A DNA stretch of 64,000 bases from assembly GCA_963834405.1 (NCBI GenBank), contig CAWIBX010000007.1:1342221-1406220 (forward strand), written 5' to 3'. The stretch is from Bog-473 sp963834405 (GTDB lineage: Bacteria > Actinomycetota > Acidimicrobiia > Acidimicrobiales > RAAP-2). The notes beneath the pieces are model-generated. The model ran no database searches. It had not been told where the DNA came from and saw nothing but the letters and a program-made list of their open reading frames with translations. The translations under genes and the position numbers were made by a program. This document shows, piece by piece, positions 47,745 through 56,093 of this stretch (position 1 is its first letter; every line of letters starts with the position of its first letter).

Positions 47745-47790
47745 CGCGGCCGCGGCCGAGGCCGAGCGTGCGAGTACTAGCGACGACTCG

Positions 47791-49863
47791 TCATGCGCTG
47801 ACCACTACGCGGACCCGGCCGAGGTTCAACGATCGGGCGAACGGGGTGTCGGGATTGCCCTCACGTTGGGAGGCGACACGTAGCGCCGGGAAGTAGGTGC
47901 CCGGTTCGGAGAACGCGTGCGTGGCGGTCAGGTGGAGGGTCTCCGAGGTCGGATCGCCGAGCACGGCGGCGTCCCGGTACGTGCCCATGCCCTCGAAGTC
48001 CCATTTCGCCGACACCACTTTGCCCGGTGCGGGCGGCACCTCTATCCGTGCGGTGAAGGTGACGGCTTCGCCCACCGCCACTTCGGCGCGCTGGCCGCCG
48101 TTGACCTCGAGATGGACCACGGGTTGGATGCCCCGGCGTTCCGCCGCCGACGCCGGCACCTGCACTTGGCCGCCCTGCACCCGGTATCCGCTGGTGGGCG
48201 GCGGGCCGATGCCTTGCTCGACCCATGCGCTCACCTCGCGTAGCGCGTACTGCACCGTGCCCGAGTAGGCGACGGCGTGGGTCTCCTGCATCTCAGTCGT
48301 CGGGTCGGTGTGGTTCGCGTTGTCGACGTACCAGAGCCGGTACTTCTCGTCGACCTGCCCACCTTCGACGGCCTCGACCTTCTTGCGGTACCAGTCGGCC
48401 TGCCACGGCAGCGCGTCGCCGTCGTGCAGGCACTCCACCACGATCATCTTCCCGTTGAAGCGACCGGTCGGGATCTGACCGGTGGCGCCGAGGGTGCCCG
48501 CCGCGCCGATGTCCACACCCCGCCGGGGGTACTTCGGCGTCCCGTCGGCGTTCCGGAAGTAGTCGTAGACGTCGGGGTAGTCGAAGTCGGGATTGGCCGG
48601 CGGGAATTGGTGACGGTGGTATGTCTGCAGCGCCAGGAACCTCGAGTTGTCGACCCGGACCTCGTCGCCGGCCCGGATGCTGTCGACGACTGCGGGGTCG
48701 GCCGTGATGTCGATCGTCTCGCCGTCCGGTTCGAACACGAGGCGGATGTGACCCCTGCCGTCCGCGGCCACGCGGCCGAGCGAGGCGGTCTTGCCCGCGG
48801 CCGCTCCGCTGGTGATGACCACATCAGCGGCGGTGAGATCACCCGTGGGGACGCTCGACAGCGTCAGTTGCGTCCTGCCGCCGGGAATCACGTCGACGAC
48901 GGTTGCCTCGTGCTGAACCCGCGCCGCGCGGACCGACGCCGTCGGGTCGGTGCCGAGATAGCCGGGCTTGCTCCAGAAATCCTCGAGATAGGTCGGGTCC
49001 AGCAGCGGCACGTAGCCGGCGACGAGCACGAGCGGCCCTCCGCCCTGGGGGACGTAGTTGAACCATGCCCCCGGCGGGAACCCCGTCCGGGTGGCCTCCT
49101 CGAGCGCGGCGCGCTCCTCGTCGTTCAGCCCGGCGTAGGGGTCACCGCTGCCCCCCGGCTCTATCGCGTCGATGATCGACGGCCACTTGTCCTTCAGCAC
49201 CCTGAGGGCGTTGACCCGCACCGTGAAGCAATTGGGGATGGATTGGGGCGAGCCCATGACGTAGGGAACGAAGCCGTCCCACACGCCGGTCGTCATCTCC
49301 GCACTGGTGACGGTCTGGTACGCGCCGCCGCTCCCACCGTAGAGATAGCCGTAGGTGCGGTGCGGGCCGTAGAGCTCGGCCGCCACCACGCGAGAGAACT
49401 TCGCGGCTTCCGCGTTGACCCGGTAGCCCCGGATCGTCGTGTCGGCCTGGCCACCGGACCCCGCCTCCGCCGAACGAGGGTTGTCGCGGCCGCCCATGTT
49501 CGTCTGCACCGAGTAGCCCCCACTCGCGAGGGCGAACGCGACATTGCGCGCCGTGGCATCCTCGCCCGCGAGCAACTGGTGCGTCGCCTGGAATAGGCGT
49601 CCCTGGTACTCCTCTTCCGGCGGGAAGCAGAACGAGAACTTGGCGTCGGTGTCGGTGAAGCCTCCGTGGACATAGAGATGGCGGGCCTTGAAGGGCGCGG
49701 CGCCGCCCTGTTGCGTCGTGATAGCACCGGGGAACACGGGGGCGTCTGCCGGCTCGTCGCGCCACTCCCGGACGTCTATGTAGGGCTGATTGAAACGCGG
49801 GTCTTCAGAAGCCGCGGTGACGAACAAGGCGCCCCGTTCGTCGGTCTTCGGCTCGGTCATCAT
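47791..49863 (-). CDS. Large alpha/beta-hydrolase-like protein with C-terminal PKD domain
   Basis: The product is 690 residues from ATG 49861-49863. The N-terminal half contains LYGGSGGAYQTVTSAEMTTG, a G-x-S-x-G nucleophile elbow (Ser near residue 168), and a distant NHTDPTTEMQETH that could supply the catalytic His. This resembles tannase/feruloyl-esterase-like hydrolases, but similarity is faint. The last 90 residues are a PKD-like domain (VSAKWDFEGMGTYRD, HAFSEPGTYFPALRVA). No signal peptide is seen. It is next to the amidohydrolase gene on the same strand. Confidence 0.6.
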   Translation of the reverse strand: MMTEPKTDERGALFVTAASEDPRFNQPYIDVREWRDEPADAPVFPGAITTQQGGAAPFKARHLYVHGGFTDTDAKFSFCFPPEEEYQGRLFQATHQLLAGEDATARNVAFALASGGYSVQTNMGGRDNPRSAEAGSGGQADTTIRGYRVNAEAAKFSRVVAAELYGPHRTYGYLYGGSGGAYQTVTSAEMTTGVWDGFVPYVMGSPQSIPNCFTVRVNALRVLKDKWPSIIDAIEPGGSGDPYAGLNDEERAALEEATRTGFPPGAWFNYVPQGGGPLVLVAGYVPLLDPTYLEDFWSKPGYLGTDPTASVRAARVQHEATVVDVIPGGRTQLTLSSVPTGDLTAADVVITSGAAAGKTASLGRVAADGRGHIRLVFEPDGETIDITADPAVVDSIRAGDEVRVDNSRFLALQTYHRHQFPPANPDFDYPDVYDYFRNADGTPKYPRRGVDIGAAGTLGATGQIPTGRFNGKMIVVECLHDGDALPWQADWYRKKVEAVEGGQVDEKYRLWYVDNANHTDPTTEMQETHAVAYSGTVQYALREVSAWVEQGIGPPPTSGYRVQGGQVQVPASAAERRGIQPVVHLEVNGGQRAEVAVGEAVTFTARIEVPPAPGKVVSAKWDFEGMGTYRDAAVLGDPTSETLHLTATHAFSEPGTYFPALRVASQREGNPDTPFARSLNLGRVRVVVSA

Positions 49864-49880
49864 CACCACCCTCGGTTCCT

Positions 49881-49925
49881 GCGACTTCCAGCGACTTCCA
49901 GCGACTTCCAGCGACTTCCAGCGAC
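49881..49925 (+). repeat. Four tandem 10-bp repeats upstream of the PKD hydrolase gene
   Basis: GCGACTTCCA occurs four times in a row (49881-49920) followed by a partial fifth unit (GCGAC). The array begins 18 bp upstream of the start of the hydrolase gene and lies between it and the amidohydrolase gene. The 10-bp period equals about one helical turn, so a change in copy number would shift promoter or ribosome-binding geometry. Confidence 0.85.
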
Positions 49926-49951
49926 CCTGCAAGGAGGGGACCCTTCGAGGA

Positions 49952-51130
49952 TCAGGCGGTGTGCGCCCCGTGGAGAAGTTCGTGCATGTTGTCGTAGAAG
50001 AACTTGGAACGATCTCCTTCGCTGGAGCCCTCGAGCGCTTCGTCGAACTTCCGCAGCGGATCCTTGCCACCCTCCGGGTGCGGGAAGTCCGTCGAGAACA
50101 TGAAGAGCTCGGCGCCCGCCTGCTCCATCATCCAATCCACCGGTTCCCCCGGGAACGGTGTGAATTTGAGATGCCGGCGCACGTATTCGGAGGGAGCCAA
50201 CTCCAGCCGCTGGAGCGGCTCTTCCGTTCGGCGGAAAGCACGGATCCCGTAGTCGAGGTGGCGCATCCACGAGACCACCCATCCCGCTCCTTGCTCTATG
50301 CAACCTCCACGGAGCTTCGGGAAACGGTCGAAGAGACCGTCGTAGATCAGTGCTCCCAGGAACACTTCGGGCGAGTGGGGGATCCCGAGGAAATCCTTCG
50401 ATCGGACATTCTCGCCACCTCCCAGGTGGTCGGGAACCGGCATCGCGTTGTTGTGAAACGCGGGGTCGAGAAGCCTCCCACCACCGCCGACGTGCAGCAC
50501 GAACGGCACGTTGGCTTCGCTGAGCGTCTCCCAGAACCCGTGCAGGTCCGGGTGGGTGGGTGCTCGCGTGCCCGCGGCCGTTGACGGAACCATCACCGCG
50601 GCGCAACCGGCCTCGATCGCTTCGACAGCCAGGCCGATGGCCCGACTCGGGTCGACCAACGGCACGAACCCTACCGGGAACAAACGCTTGTCCTCGGAGC
50701 AGAAGTTGACCATGGCTTTGTTCTGAGCGGAGCTCCCCACGTACAGGCGGTCCTCGTCCTTGCCGACGAACCTCGCAGTGGCGAAGGTGGCGAACACGAG
50801 CTGACCGTCGACACCGAGGAGGTCCAGCACCCGGCTCCGCTCCGTCGGATCGAAGGCGCCCATGGCGTGCCAACCCTTGTCCTGCAGGAGACGCTCTTCG
50901 GCCAGTTTCGCCACTTCGGTATCCGAACGCCGCGCCTCGGACTTGGCCACGGCATCGGTGAGCACGGCGGCGAGGCGATCGTTCGTCACGTCGCGCAGCC
51001 GGTCCCTGAACTCGGGATCGACGAAGTCGTCGAGGAAGTCACCCAGCTCCATCACATGGCTGTCGGCGTCGAGCACGCTTCGCTCCCCCACATAGGTCGT
51101 CGTCTCCACCGGGTCCACCGCGCTCACCAT
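49952..51130 (-). CDS. Amidohydrolase family 2 (metal-dependent TIM-barrel) protein
   Basis: The product is 392 residues. SVLDADSHVMELGDFLDDF gives the D-x-H-type metal site, VPFVLHVGGGG the second His, and MFSTDFPHPEGGKDPLRKF the conserved aspartate of amidohydrolase_2 proteins related to aminocarboxymuconate-semialdehyde decarboxylase. Such enzymes hydrolyse or decarboxylate aromatic breakdown products. The gene is divergent from a TetR gene, with an inverted repeat between, so it is a likely regulatory target. Confidence 0.85.
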   Translation of the reverse strand: MVSAVDPVETTTYVGERSVLDADSHVMELGDFLDDFVDPEFRDRLRDVTNDRLAAVLTDAVAKSEARRSDTEVAKLAEERLLQDKGWHAMGAFDPTERSRVLDLLGVDGQLVFATFATARFVGKDEDRLYVGSSAQNKAMVNFCSEDKRLFPVGFVPLVDPSRAIGLAVEAIEAGCAAVMVPSTAAGTRAPTHPDLHGFWETLSEANVPFVLHVGGGGRLLDPAFHNNAMPVPDHLGGGENVRSKDFLGIPHSPEVFLGALIYDGLFDRFPKLRGGCIEQGAGWVVSWMRHLDYGIRAFRRTEEPLQRLELAPSEYVRRHLKFTPFPGEPVDWMMEQAGAELFMFSTDFPHPEGGKDPLRKFDEALEGSSEGDRSKFFYDNMHELLHGAHTA

Positions 51131-51143
51131 CCCTTCACCATAG

Positions 51144-51170
51144 GTGACAAACTGTCACTAACTTGTGACA
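51144..51170. promoter_or_regulatory. Likely TetR operator
   Basis: GTGACA-AAC-TGTCAC at 51144-51158 is a perfect 15-bp inverted repeat, followed by a further TGTGACA half-site at 51164-51170. It lies between the amidohydrolase start (51130) and the TetR start (51181), the usual place for an autoregulating TetR site. Binding is inferred. Confidence 0.55.
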
Positions 51171-51180
51171 CCATGACACC

Positions 51181-51906
51181 ATGAGCCCCACCAACGCAAG
51201 GTCTCGTTCTTCGTCCCGCCGGGAACCCGTCGCCGGAAGGCGCTTGCAGAGCTCCGCCCGCCGTGATGCCCTGCTCGACGTCGCCGTGGCGCTGGTCAGG
51301 GCGAACGGGGTGCAGGTGGTCTCCATGGAGGCAGTGGCCGAACACGCGGGGGTCAGCCGGCCCCTCGTCTACAAGCACTTCGCCAACCGCGACGAGCTCT
51401 TGGCTGCCGCCTATCGGCGAGAAGCCTCGAACCTGCACCGGGAGCTCGCATTGGAGGTGGCCTCGGCGGGCAGCGTCGAGGAGATGTACCGGGCCCTCCT
51501 TCGTGGCTCCATGAGGGCGACCATTGAGAAGGGCCAGATCTTCACCGCCCTCCGGGCCGCGGGCGGGTGGAACCGCGACATCCATCGAGAGCAGCGGTCG
51601 AGAGATCGCAGGACGGTGCACGCCTTCGCTGCGTTGGCGGCCCAGGAGTACGGGCTGCAGCGCGGACGTTCGATCTCTGTCACGGCCGTCCTGTTGGGCG
51701 CGCTCGATGCGGTCCTCGCGCAATGGCGCGTCGATCGGACAGAGGCCAACAGTGAGCTGCTCGAGGAGGCGTACCTCGCCATGGTGGTCGGCGCGTATTC
51801 CGTGGAGTCTGCGCGCCCTGCCGCGGCAGGCCCCTCACAACCGCGTGCATCGGCTGCGGCTTCTCAACGCGTGGTACGCCAGAAGCGGAGCGAACCTCTC
51901 CGTTGA
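51181..51906 (+). CDS. TetR-family transcriptional regulator
   Basis: The product is 241 residues. The N-terminal HTH spans about residues 25-70: RRDALLDVAVALVRANGVQV, VSMEAVAEHAGVSRPLVYKH, FANRDELLAAAYRREAS. A helical ligand-binding domain follows, with a variable Ala/Ser-rich C-terminus. It faces the amidohydrolase gene over a 50-bp region that contains the inverted repeat. The ATG at 51181 has no clear ribosome-binding site, so translation may be leaderless. Confidence 0.87.
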   Translation: MSPTNARSRSSSRREPVAGRRLQSSARRDALLDVAVALVRANGVQVVSMEAVAEHAGVSRPLVYKHFANRDELLAAAYRREASNLHRELALEVASAGSVEEMYRALLRGSMRATIEKGQIFTALRAAGGWNRDIHREQRSRDRRTVHAFAALAAQEYGLQRGRSISVTAVLLGALDAVLAQWRVDRTEANSELLEEAYLAMVVGAYSVESARPAAAGPSQPRASAAASQRVVRQKRSEPLR

Positions 51907-51955
51907 AAGCGTGCGAGCCGACGTGAGTGTACGGCCACGGCCGCCAAGTCCATGG

Positions 51956-53662
51956 TCAACCCGCCCCGAAGAGCGGGGGCAGGGTGGTCGGCCACTGGCC
52001 CAGCGAGAAGCGCTTGCCGCCGAAGACGGGCACGAAGGTCCCCTGCGTGCCGTTGAGCGGCGACGTCTTCGTCCCGTCCCAGTAGACGAAGCGGGCGTCG
52101 TCAGCCGCCGTGTGGACGCCGCCCCCGGGTGTCCCCGTCGGGCCCAGGTTGTAGGTCCACTGACCGTATTGATAGGCCGGCGCGCCGAGCGTGGGTATCG
52201 CATGGATCCCCCGGGCCATGTTGCTCGGCGTCAGGTCGGGCCCGGCCGCCTGCAGGTCGTTGAAGACCTCCACCAGGGCGCCGTAGTTGCCGTCGGTGCC
52301 CTTGGGGATCGCGTGCCCGGTCAGCTTCTGGTAGAGCTGGCCGGCCAGCGAGTGCGGGCCGGTCGTGTCGGTCGAGGGCGAGCTCTCGGACAGGCCGAAC
52401 ATGTGGCCCTGGATCTCGGGCAGGTCGTAGAGCCCCTGCGCCACCTGGTCCAGGTCGGTCTCGGCCGAGCCGGTCATGAACCACTCGGGGTGGTAGTTCT
52501 GGGCCGCCGCCGCCTTGGTCAGCAGGCCGAGCGAGAAGGGGTCGGCCGAGCAGATGACCGTGGTCACCCCGGCCGCCTTGAACTGGATGATGGCCTGCTG
52601 CGCCGACTGCTGGAAGGTGGCGATGTCCAGGTTGTAGTCGAAGCTGGGCGAGAGCGCGCTCTTGTTGATGTGGTACTTGTTCTCGACCAGATTGACGAAG
52701 TCCTTGGTGCAGTTCAGGTACTGGGACACGTTGGGGACGAAGGCGGCGAACTTGCGCAGCTGGTCCTTCAGGGTCGGGTCGCCGGCGTACACGGCCTTCT
52801 TCCCGGCCAGCATGGAGGCCACCACTTCGGCCTCGGAGTCCGTGATCGTGTTGCAGTTCTGGGTGATCGACCACACGTAGGGATTGAGCGCCTCGAACGC
52901 CGCCTCGTCGAAGTACGGGTCACCGTCGAACTCCACCAACTTGTCCTGGGCGGCACAGGTGGAGAAGGGGCCGGTGCCTCCGTAGGACGTCCCGTTCGTG
53001 ATGCCGGTTTCCCCGAAGGCGTGCATCTGGTTGGCGATCGCGTCGGCGTCGGCGCACGCCTGCGGCTGGCCCTGCCCCAGTTCCTCGGTGGTGAAGCTGG
53101 CCTGGGTGGTGTACGGCTTGATCACGACCTTGCGACCGTAGAGGTCATAGACGCTGTTGAAGTAGTTGAGGAAGACCTGCTGCACCTGGGCGATGACCTG
53201 GGGGATGGCACCCCCGGCCGCCTTGGCCTGCGCCTCTATCTCCTCGGTGTCGGCGGCGCTGGGAAACTCGCGCTCGGCCAGGGTGATGGTGCTGGCCGTC
53301 ACCCCGTCGTAGGTGGCCCCACCGTTGTTGCCGGTGAACTTCGGGAGGCACGGCGGGGCGTACGGCGAGTCGAACTGCGGAGTCGACGGCGTGCACTTGG
53401 CACCCGAGCTGGTGGTGCCGGTGCCCGCCTTTATCCCGCCCGTCGCCGGGTAGGCCCACGGATAGGGACCCTCACCGGCCGGTCCCGAGCTCTTCAGCTC
53501 CGGGGCAGTACCCGACGCGCCCGCCACCGGGACCACCACCAGAGCGGTGAGCAGTCCCGCCCCCAGCACGGCGGCGACGCGTGGCCACGGCACCATCCGA
53601 TGCCCCGGCCCCGCGAGTTGCCGCGACGAAGCGCTGATCGACTTTTGGCCCGACGATGTCAT
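51956..53662 (-). CDS. Branched-chain-amino-acid-type ABC transporter substrate-binding protein
   Basis: The product is 568 residues from ATG 53660-53662 behind a G-rich box. A signal peptide (VAAVLGAGLLTALVVVPVAGASG, residues about 29-51) is followed by a type I periplasmic-binding fold of the LivJ/Peripla_BP_6 type, with EVFNDLQAAGPDLTPSNMAR near the C-terminal end. It is longer than ordinary LivJ (about 370), with an insert-rich middle. It is divergent from the permease-ATPase genes, and the 196-bp gap should hold both promoters. Confidence 0.8.
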   Translation of the reverse strand: MTSSGQKSISASSRQLAGPGHRMVPWPRVAAVLGAGLLTALVVVPVAGASGTAPELKSSGPAGEGPYPWAYPATGGIKAGTGTTSSGAKCTPSTPQFDSPYAPPCLPKFTGNNGGATYDGVTASTITLAEREFPSAADTEEIEAQAKAAGGAIPQVIAQVQQVFLNYFNSVYDLYGRKVVIKPYTTQASFTTEELGQGQPQACADADAIANQMHAFGETGITNGTSYGGTGPFSTCAAQDKLVEFDGDPYFDEAAFEALNPYVWSITQNCNTITDSEAEVVASMLAGKKAVYAGDPTLKDQLRKFAAFVPNVSQYLNCTKDFVNLVENKYHINKSALSPSFDYNLDIATFQQSAQQAIIQFKAAGVTTVICSADPFSLGLLTKAAAAQNYHPEWFMTGSAETDLDQVAQGLYDLPEIQGHMFGLSESSPSTDTTGPHSLAGQLYQKLTGHAIPKGTDGNYGALVEVFNDLQAAGPDLTPSNMARGIHAIPTLGAPAYQYGQWTYNLGPTGTPGGGVHTAADDARFVYWDGTKTSPLNGTQGTFVPVFGGKRFSLGQWPTTLPPLFGAG

Positions 53663-53858
53663 GGCCCCCCTTTTGCGTCTGATGGATGTACGGCGGTTTC
53701 CCCCACACCCATCCATCCGGTTTGCCCGGAAACGTTAGCGAGGGCACGGTACCTTTGCCCCGTCAGGGGCGCGACTTCTTGGGGGTGGCATGGACGGCGT
53801 GCAGTGATCGGCCGCACCACGTCAGAACTGAACTCCGCGCCGTGGGTGACGAGGCAAC

Positions 53859-56093
53859 GTGACGATTCCTGAGCAAGGCGCGCTCTTGGGGAGTCAGGTG
53901 GACCGCGGCCTGCGGCAGCGCGGCGCTTCGCTGTGGCGCTCGACCCGAGCCGCCCTGGCTTGGTTCTTCGCGGCCATCGGCGTGTGGATCGTTCTCGCCG
54001 CCATCCTACCCAAAGGCCTGCCCCTCGGCATCGTGCTCCTCGGCATCGTCTACGGAGCGATTTACGCCATTCTGGCCGTGGGCATCGTCCTCATCTACCG
54101 CGGGGACCGCATCATCAACTTCGCCCAGGCGCAGATCGGCGTGCTGCCGGCCGTGTTGGCCATCGAGCTGGTGGTCACCTACGGGGTTCCCTTCGTGCTG
54201 GCCGCGGGGGCAGGCCTTGCCGCCGCCGTCATCCTCGGCGCCCTGGCCAGCCTGTTGCCCCGCCACTTCCGCAACAGCTCCCGGCTGATCCTGACCGTGG
54301 CCACCATCGGGCTGGCCCAGCTCCTGACCGGGTTGGCCACCGTGGCTCCCATCCTCTTCTGCAACCCCGCCACCAACCAGTCGTGCACCAACGCCGCGAA
54401 CAGCGCGTCGGTCAACACCCCCCTCCACGTGTCGTTCACCGTCGGTCCGGTGCTCTTCAGCGGCAACGACATTGTGGCCGTGGTGGGCGCGGTGCTCGTG
54501 GCGTCCGCGCTGGCCCTGTTCATGCGGTACTCCAAGTACGGGCTGGGCATCCGGGCGGCCGCCGAGAACAGCGACCGGGCCACTCTGCTCGGGATCTCGG
54601 TGGCCCGCCTCGACACCATCATCTGGGTGCTGGCCGCCCTCCTGTCCACCCTGGCCATTTTGTTGCAGGTGCCCGTCCTCGGTTTCGGGGGGTTCCAAAC
54701 CGTCACCGCGGGAGGTGACGAGATCCTGTTGCGCATTCTCGCCGCCGCCGTGATCGGGCGGATGGAGAGCATGCCCCGGACCGTGGTGGCGGCGCTGGCC
54801 ATCGGCGTGTTCGACGCGGGTGCCACCTGGACGTACTCCAACACGACCTACGTGGACGCCTCACTGGTGATCGTCATCGTCGTGGCCCTCCTTCTGCAAC
54901 GGCGTTCCCGCTCGCGGGTCACCGAGGGCGAGCAGTCGAGCTGGCGCTACGTGGCCTCGGTCCGCCCCATCCCCCGCCAGCTGGCCAGCCTGCCCGAGGT
55001 GCGCTGGACCCTCCGGATCGTGAAGGTGGCCTTCGTGGCCGTGGTGGCGCTGCTCCCGCTGCTGCTCAGCGGCAGCCAGACCTATCTGGCCTCGCTCATC
55101 GTGGTCTACGCCATCGTCGGCCTCTCGTTGCTGGTGCTGACCGGATGGACCGGGCAGATCTCCCTCGGGCAATTCGGGCTCGCCGGCATCGGCGGCGCGA
55201 CCACCGTCGTCCTCTACTCGCGCCACGGGTGGGACTTCTTCGCCGCGTTGGCGCTCGGCGTGGTCGTCGGCGCCCTGGTATCACTCTTCATCGGGCTGCC
55301 GGCCCTGCGCATGTCCGGGCCCTTCCTGGCCGTGACCACGCTGGCGTTCGGAGTCACGGCCTCGTCGTACTTCTTGCAACCCAACTACCTGCCCTGGTTC
55401 GTCACCACCGAGGCCAACCGGCCCACGTTGTTCGGGGGCAGCGTCTTGAACACCGACTCCCAGGTCTATTACTTCTGCCTGGCCGGTTTCTTCCTTGTCC
55501 TCCTGGCGGTGCGCTCGCTTCGCCAGAGCAGGACGGGCCGGGATCTCATCGCCACCCGCGACAACGAGCCGGCGGCGCGGGCGGTCGCCGTCAACACCAC
55601 GCGTCACAAGTTGCTGGCCTTCGCCATCTCCGGGGGCATCGCCGGGTTCGCAGGCTCACTCTTCGCCGTCCAGCAGCAGGGCATCAACAGCGGGTCGTTC
55701 ACCGCGGACATCAACATCACCATGTTCTCCATGGTGGTCATCGGCGGCCTGGGCTCCATGCCGGGCGTGATCCTGGGCGCCGCCGTGGTGTGGGGCGCGC
55801 AGTACTACCTCCCGGCCGGCTACGCCCAGTTCGTCAACGGGTTGGGCATCCTGCTGCTCCTGCTCTTCTTGCCCGAGGGCATCGGCGGCCTCCTCAACCG
55901 CGGCCGGGACCAGCTCTTGCGCATGGTCGCCCGCCGCCGCGGGATCACGGCGGCCGGCATCTGGCGCCGGCCCGATCAGGACACCGGCGGCGCCCCCACG
56001 CCACAAGACCAGGGAACGCCGCGGCCCAGCTCGGTGGAACGCCAGCCCGCCAACGTGCTTACCCTCGGCCTCGATACGGGTGCCCATGGTTGA
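53859..56093 (+). CDS. Fused LivH-LivM branched-chain amino acid permease
   Basis: The product is 744 residues from GTG 53859. The first half is LivH: GIVYGAIYAILAVGIVLIYR, INFAQAQIGVLPAVLAIELV, and RYSKYGLGIRAAAENSDRAT with the coupling helix GLGIRA. The second half is LivM: LTGWTGQISLGQFGLAGIGG (about residue 427) and RDLIATRDNEPAARAVAVNT. In most bacteria livH and livM are separate; here they form one chain. The last 60 residues are polar and Pro-rich. The stop overlaps the start of the next gene. Confidence 0.9.
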   Translation: MTIPEQGALLGSQVDRGLRQRGASLWRSTRAALAWFFAAIGVWIVLAAILPKGLPLGIVLLGIVYGAIYAILAVGIVLIYRGDRIINFAQAQIGVLPAVLAIELVVTYGVPFVLAAGAGLAAAVILGALASLLPRHFRNSSRLILTVATIGLAQLLTGLATVAPILFCNPATNQSCTNAANSASVNTPLHVSFTVGPVLFSGNDIVAVVGAVLVASALALFMRYSKYGLGIRAAAENSDRATLLGISVARLDTIIWVLAALLSTLAILLQVPVLGFGGFQTVTAGGDEILLRILAAAVIGRMESMPRTVVAALAIGVFDAGATWTYSNTTYVDASLVIVIVVALLLQRRSRSRVTEGEQSSWRYVASVRPIPRQLASLPEVRWTLRIVKVAFVAVVALLPLLLSGSQTYLASLIVVYAIVGLSLLVLTGWTGQISLGQFGLAGIGGATTVVLYSRHGWDFFAALALGVVVGALVSLFIGLPALRMSGPFLAVTTLAFGVTASSYFLQPNYLPWFVTTEANRPTLFGGSVLNTDSQVYYFCLAGFFLVLLAVRSLRQSRTGRDLIATRDNEPAARAVAVNTTRHKLLAFAISGGIAGFAGSLFAVQQQGINSGSFTADINITMFSMVVIGGLGSMPGVILGAAVVWGAQYYLPAGYAQFVNGLGILLLLLFLPEGIGGLLNRGRDQLLRMVARRRGITAAGIWRRPDQDTGGAPTPQDQGTPRPSSVERQPANVLTLGLDTGAHG

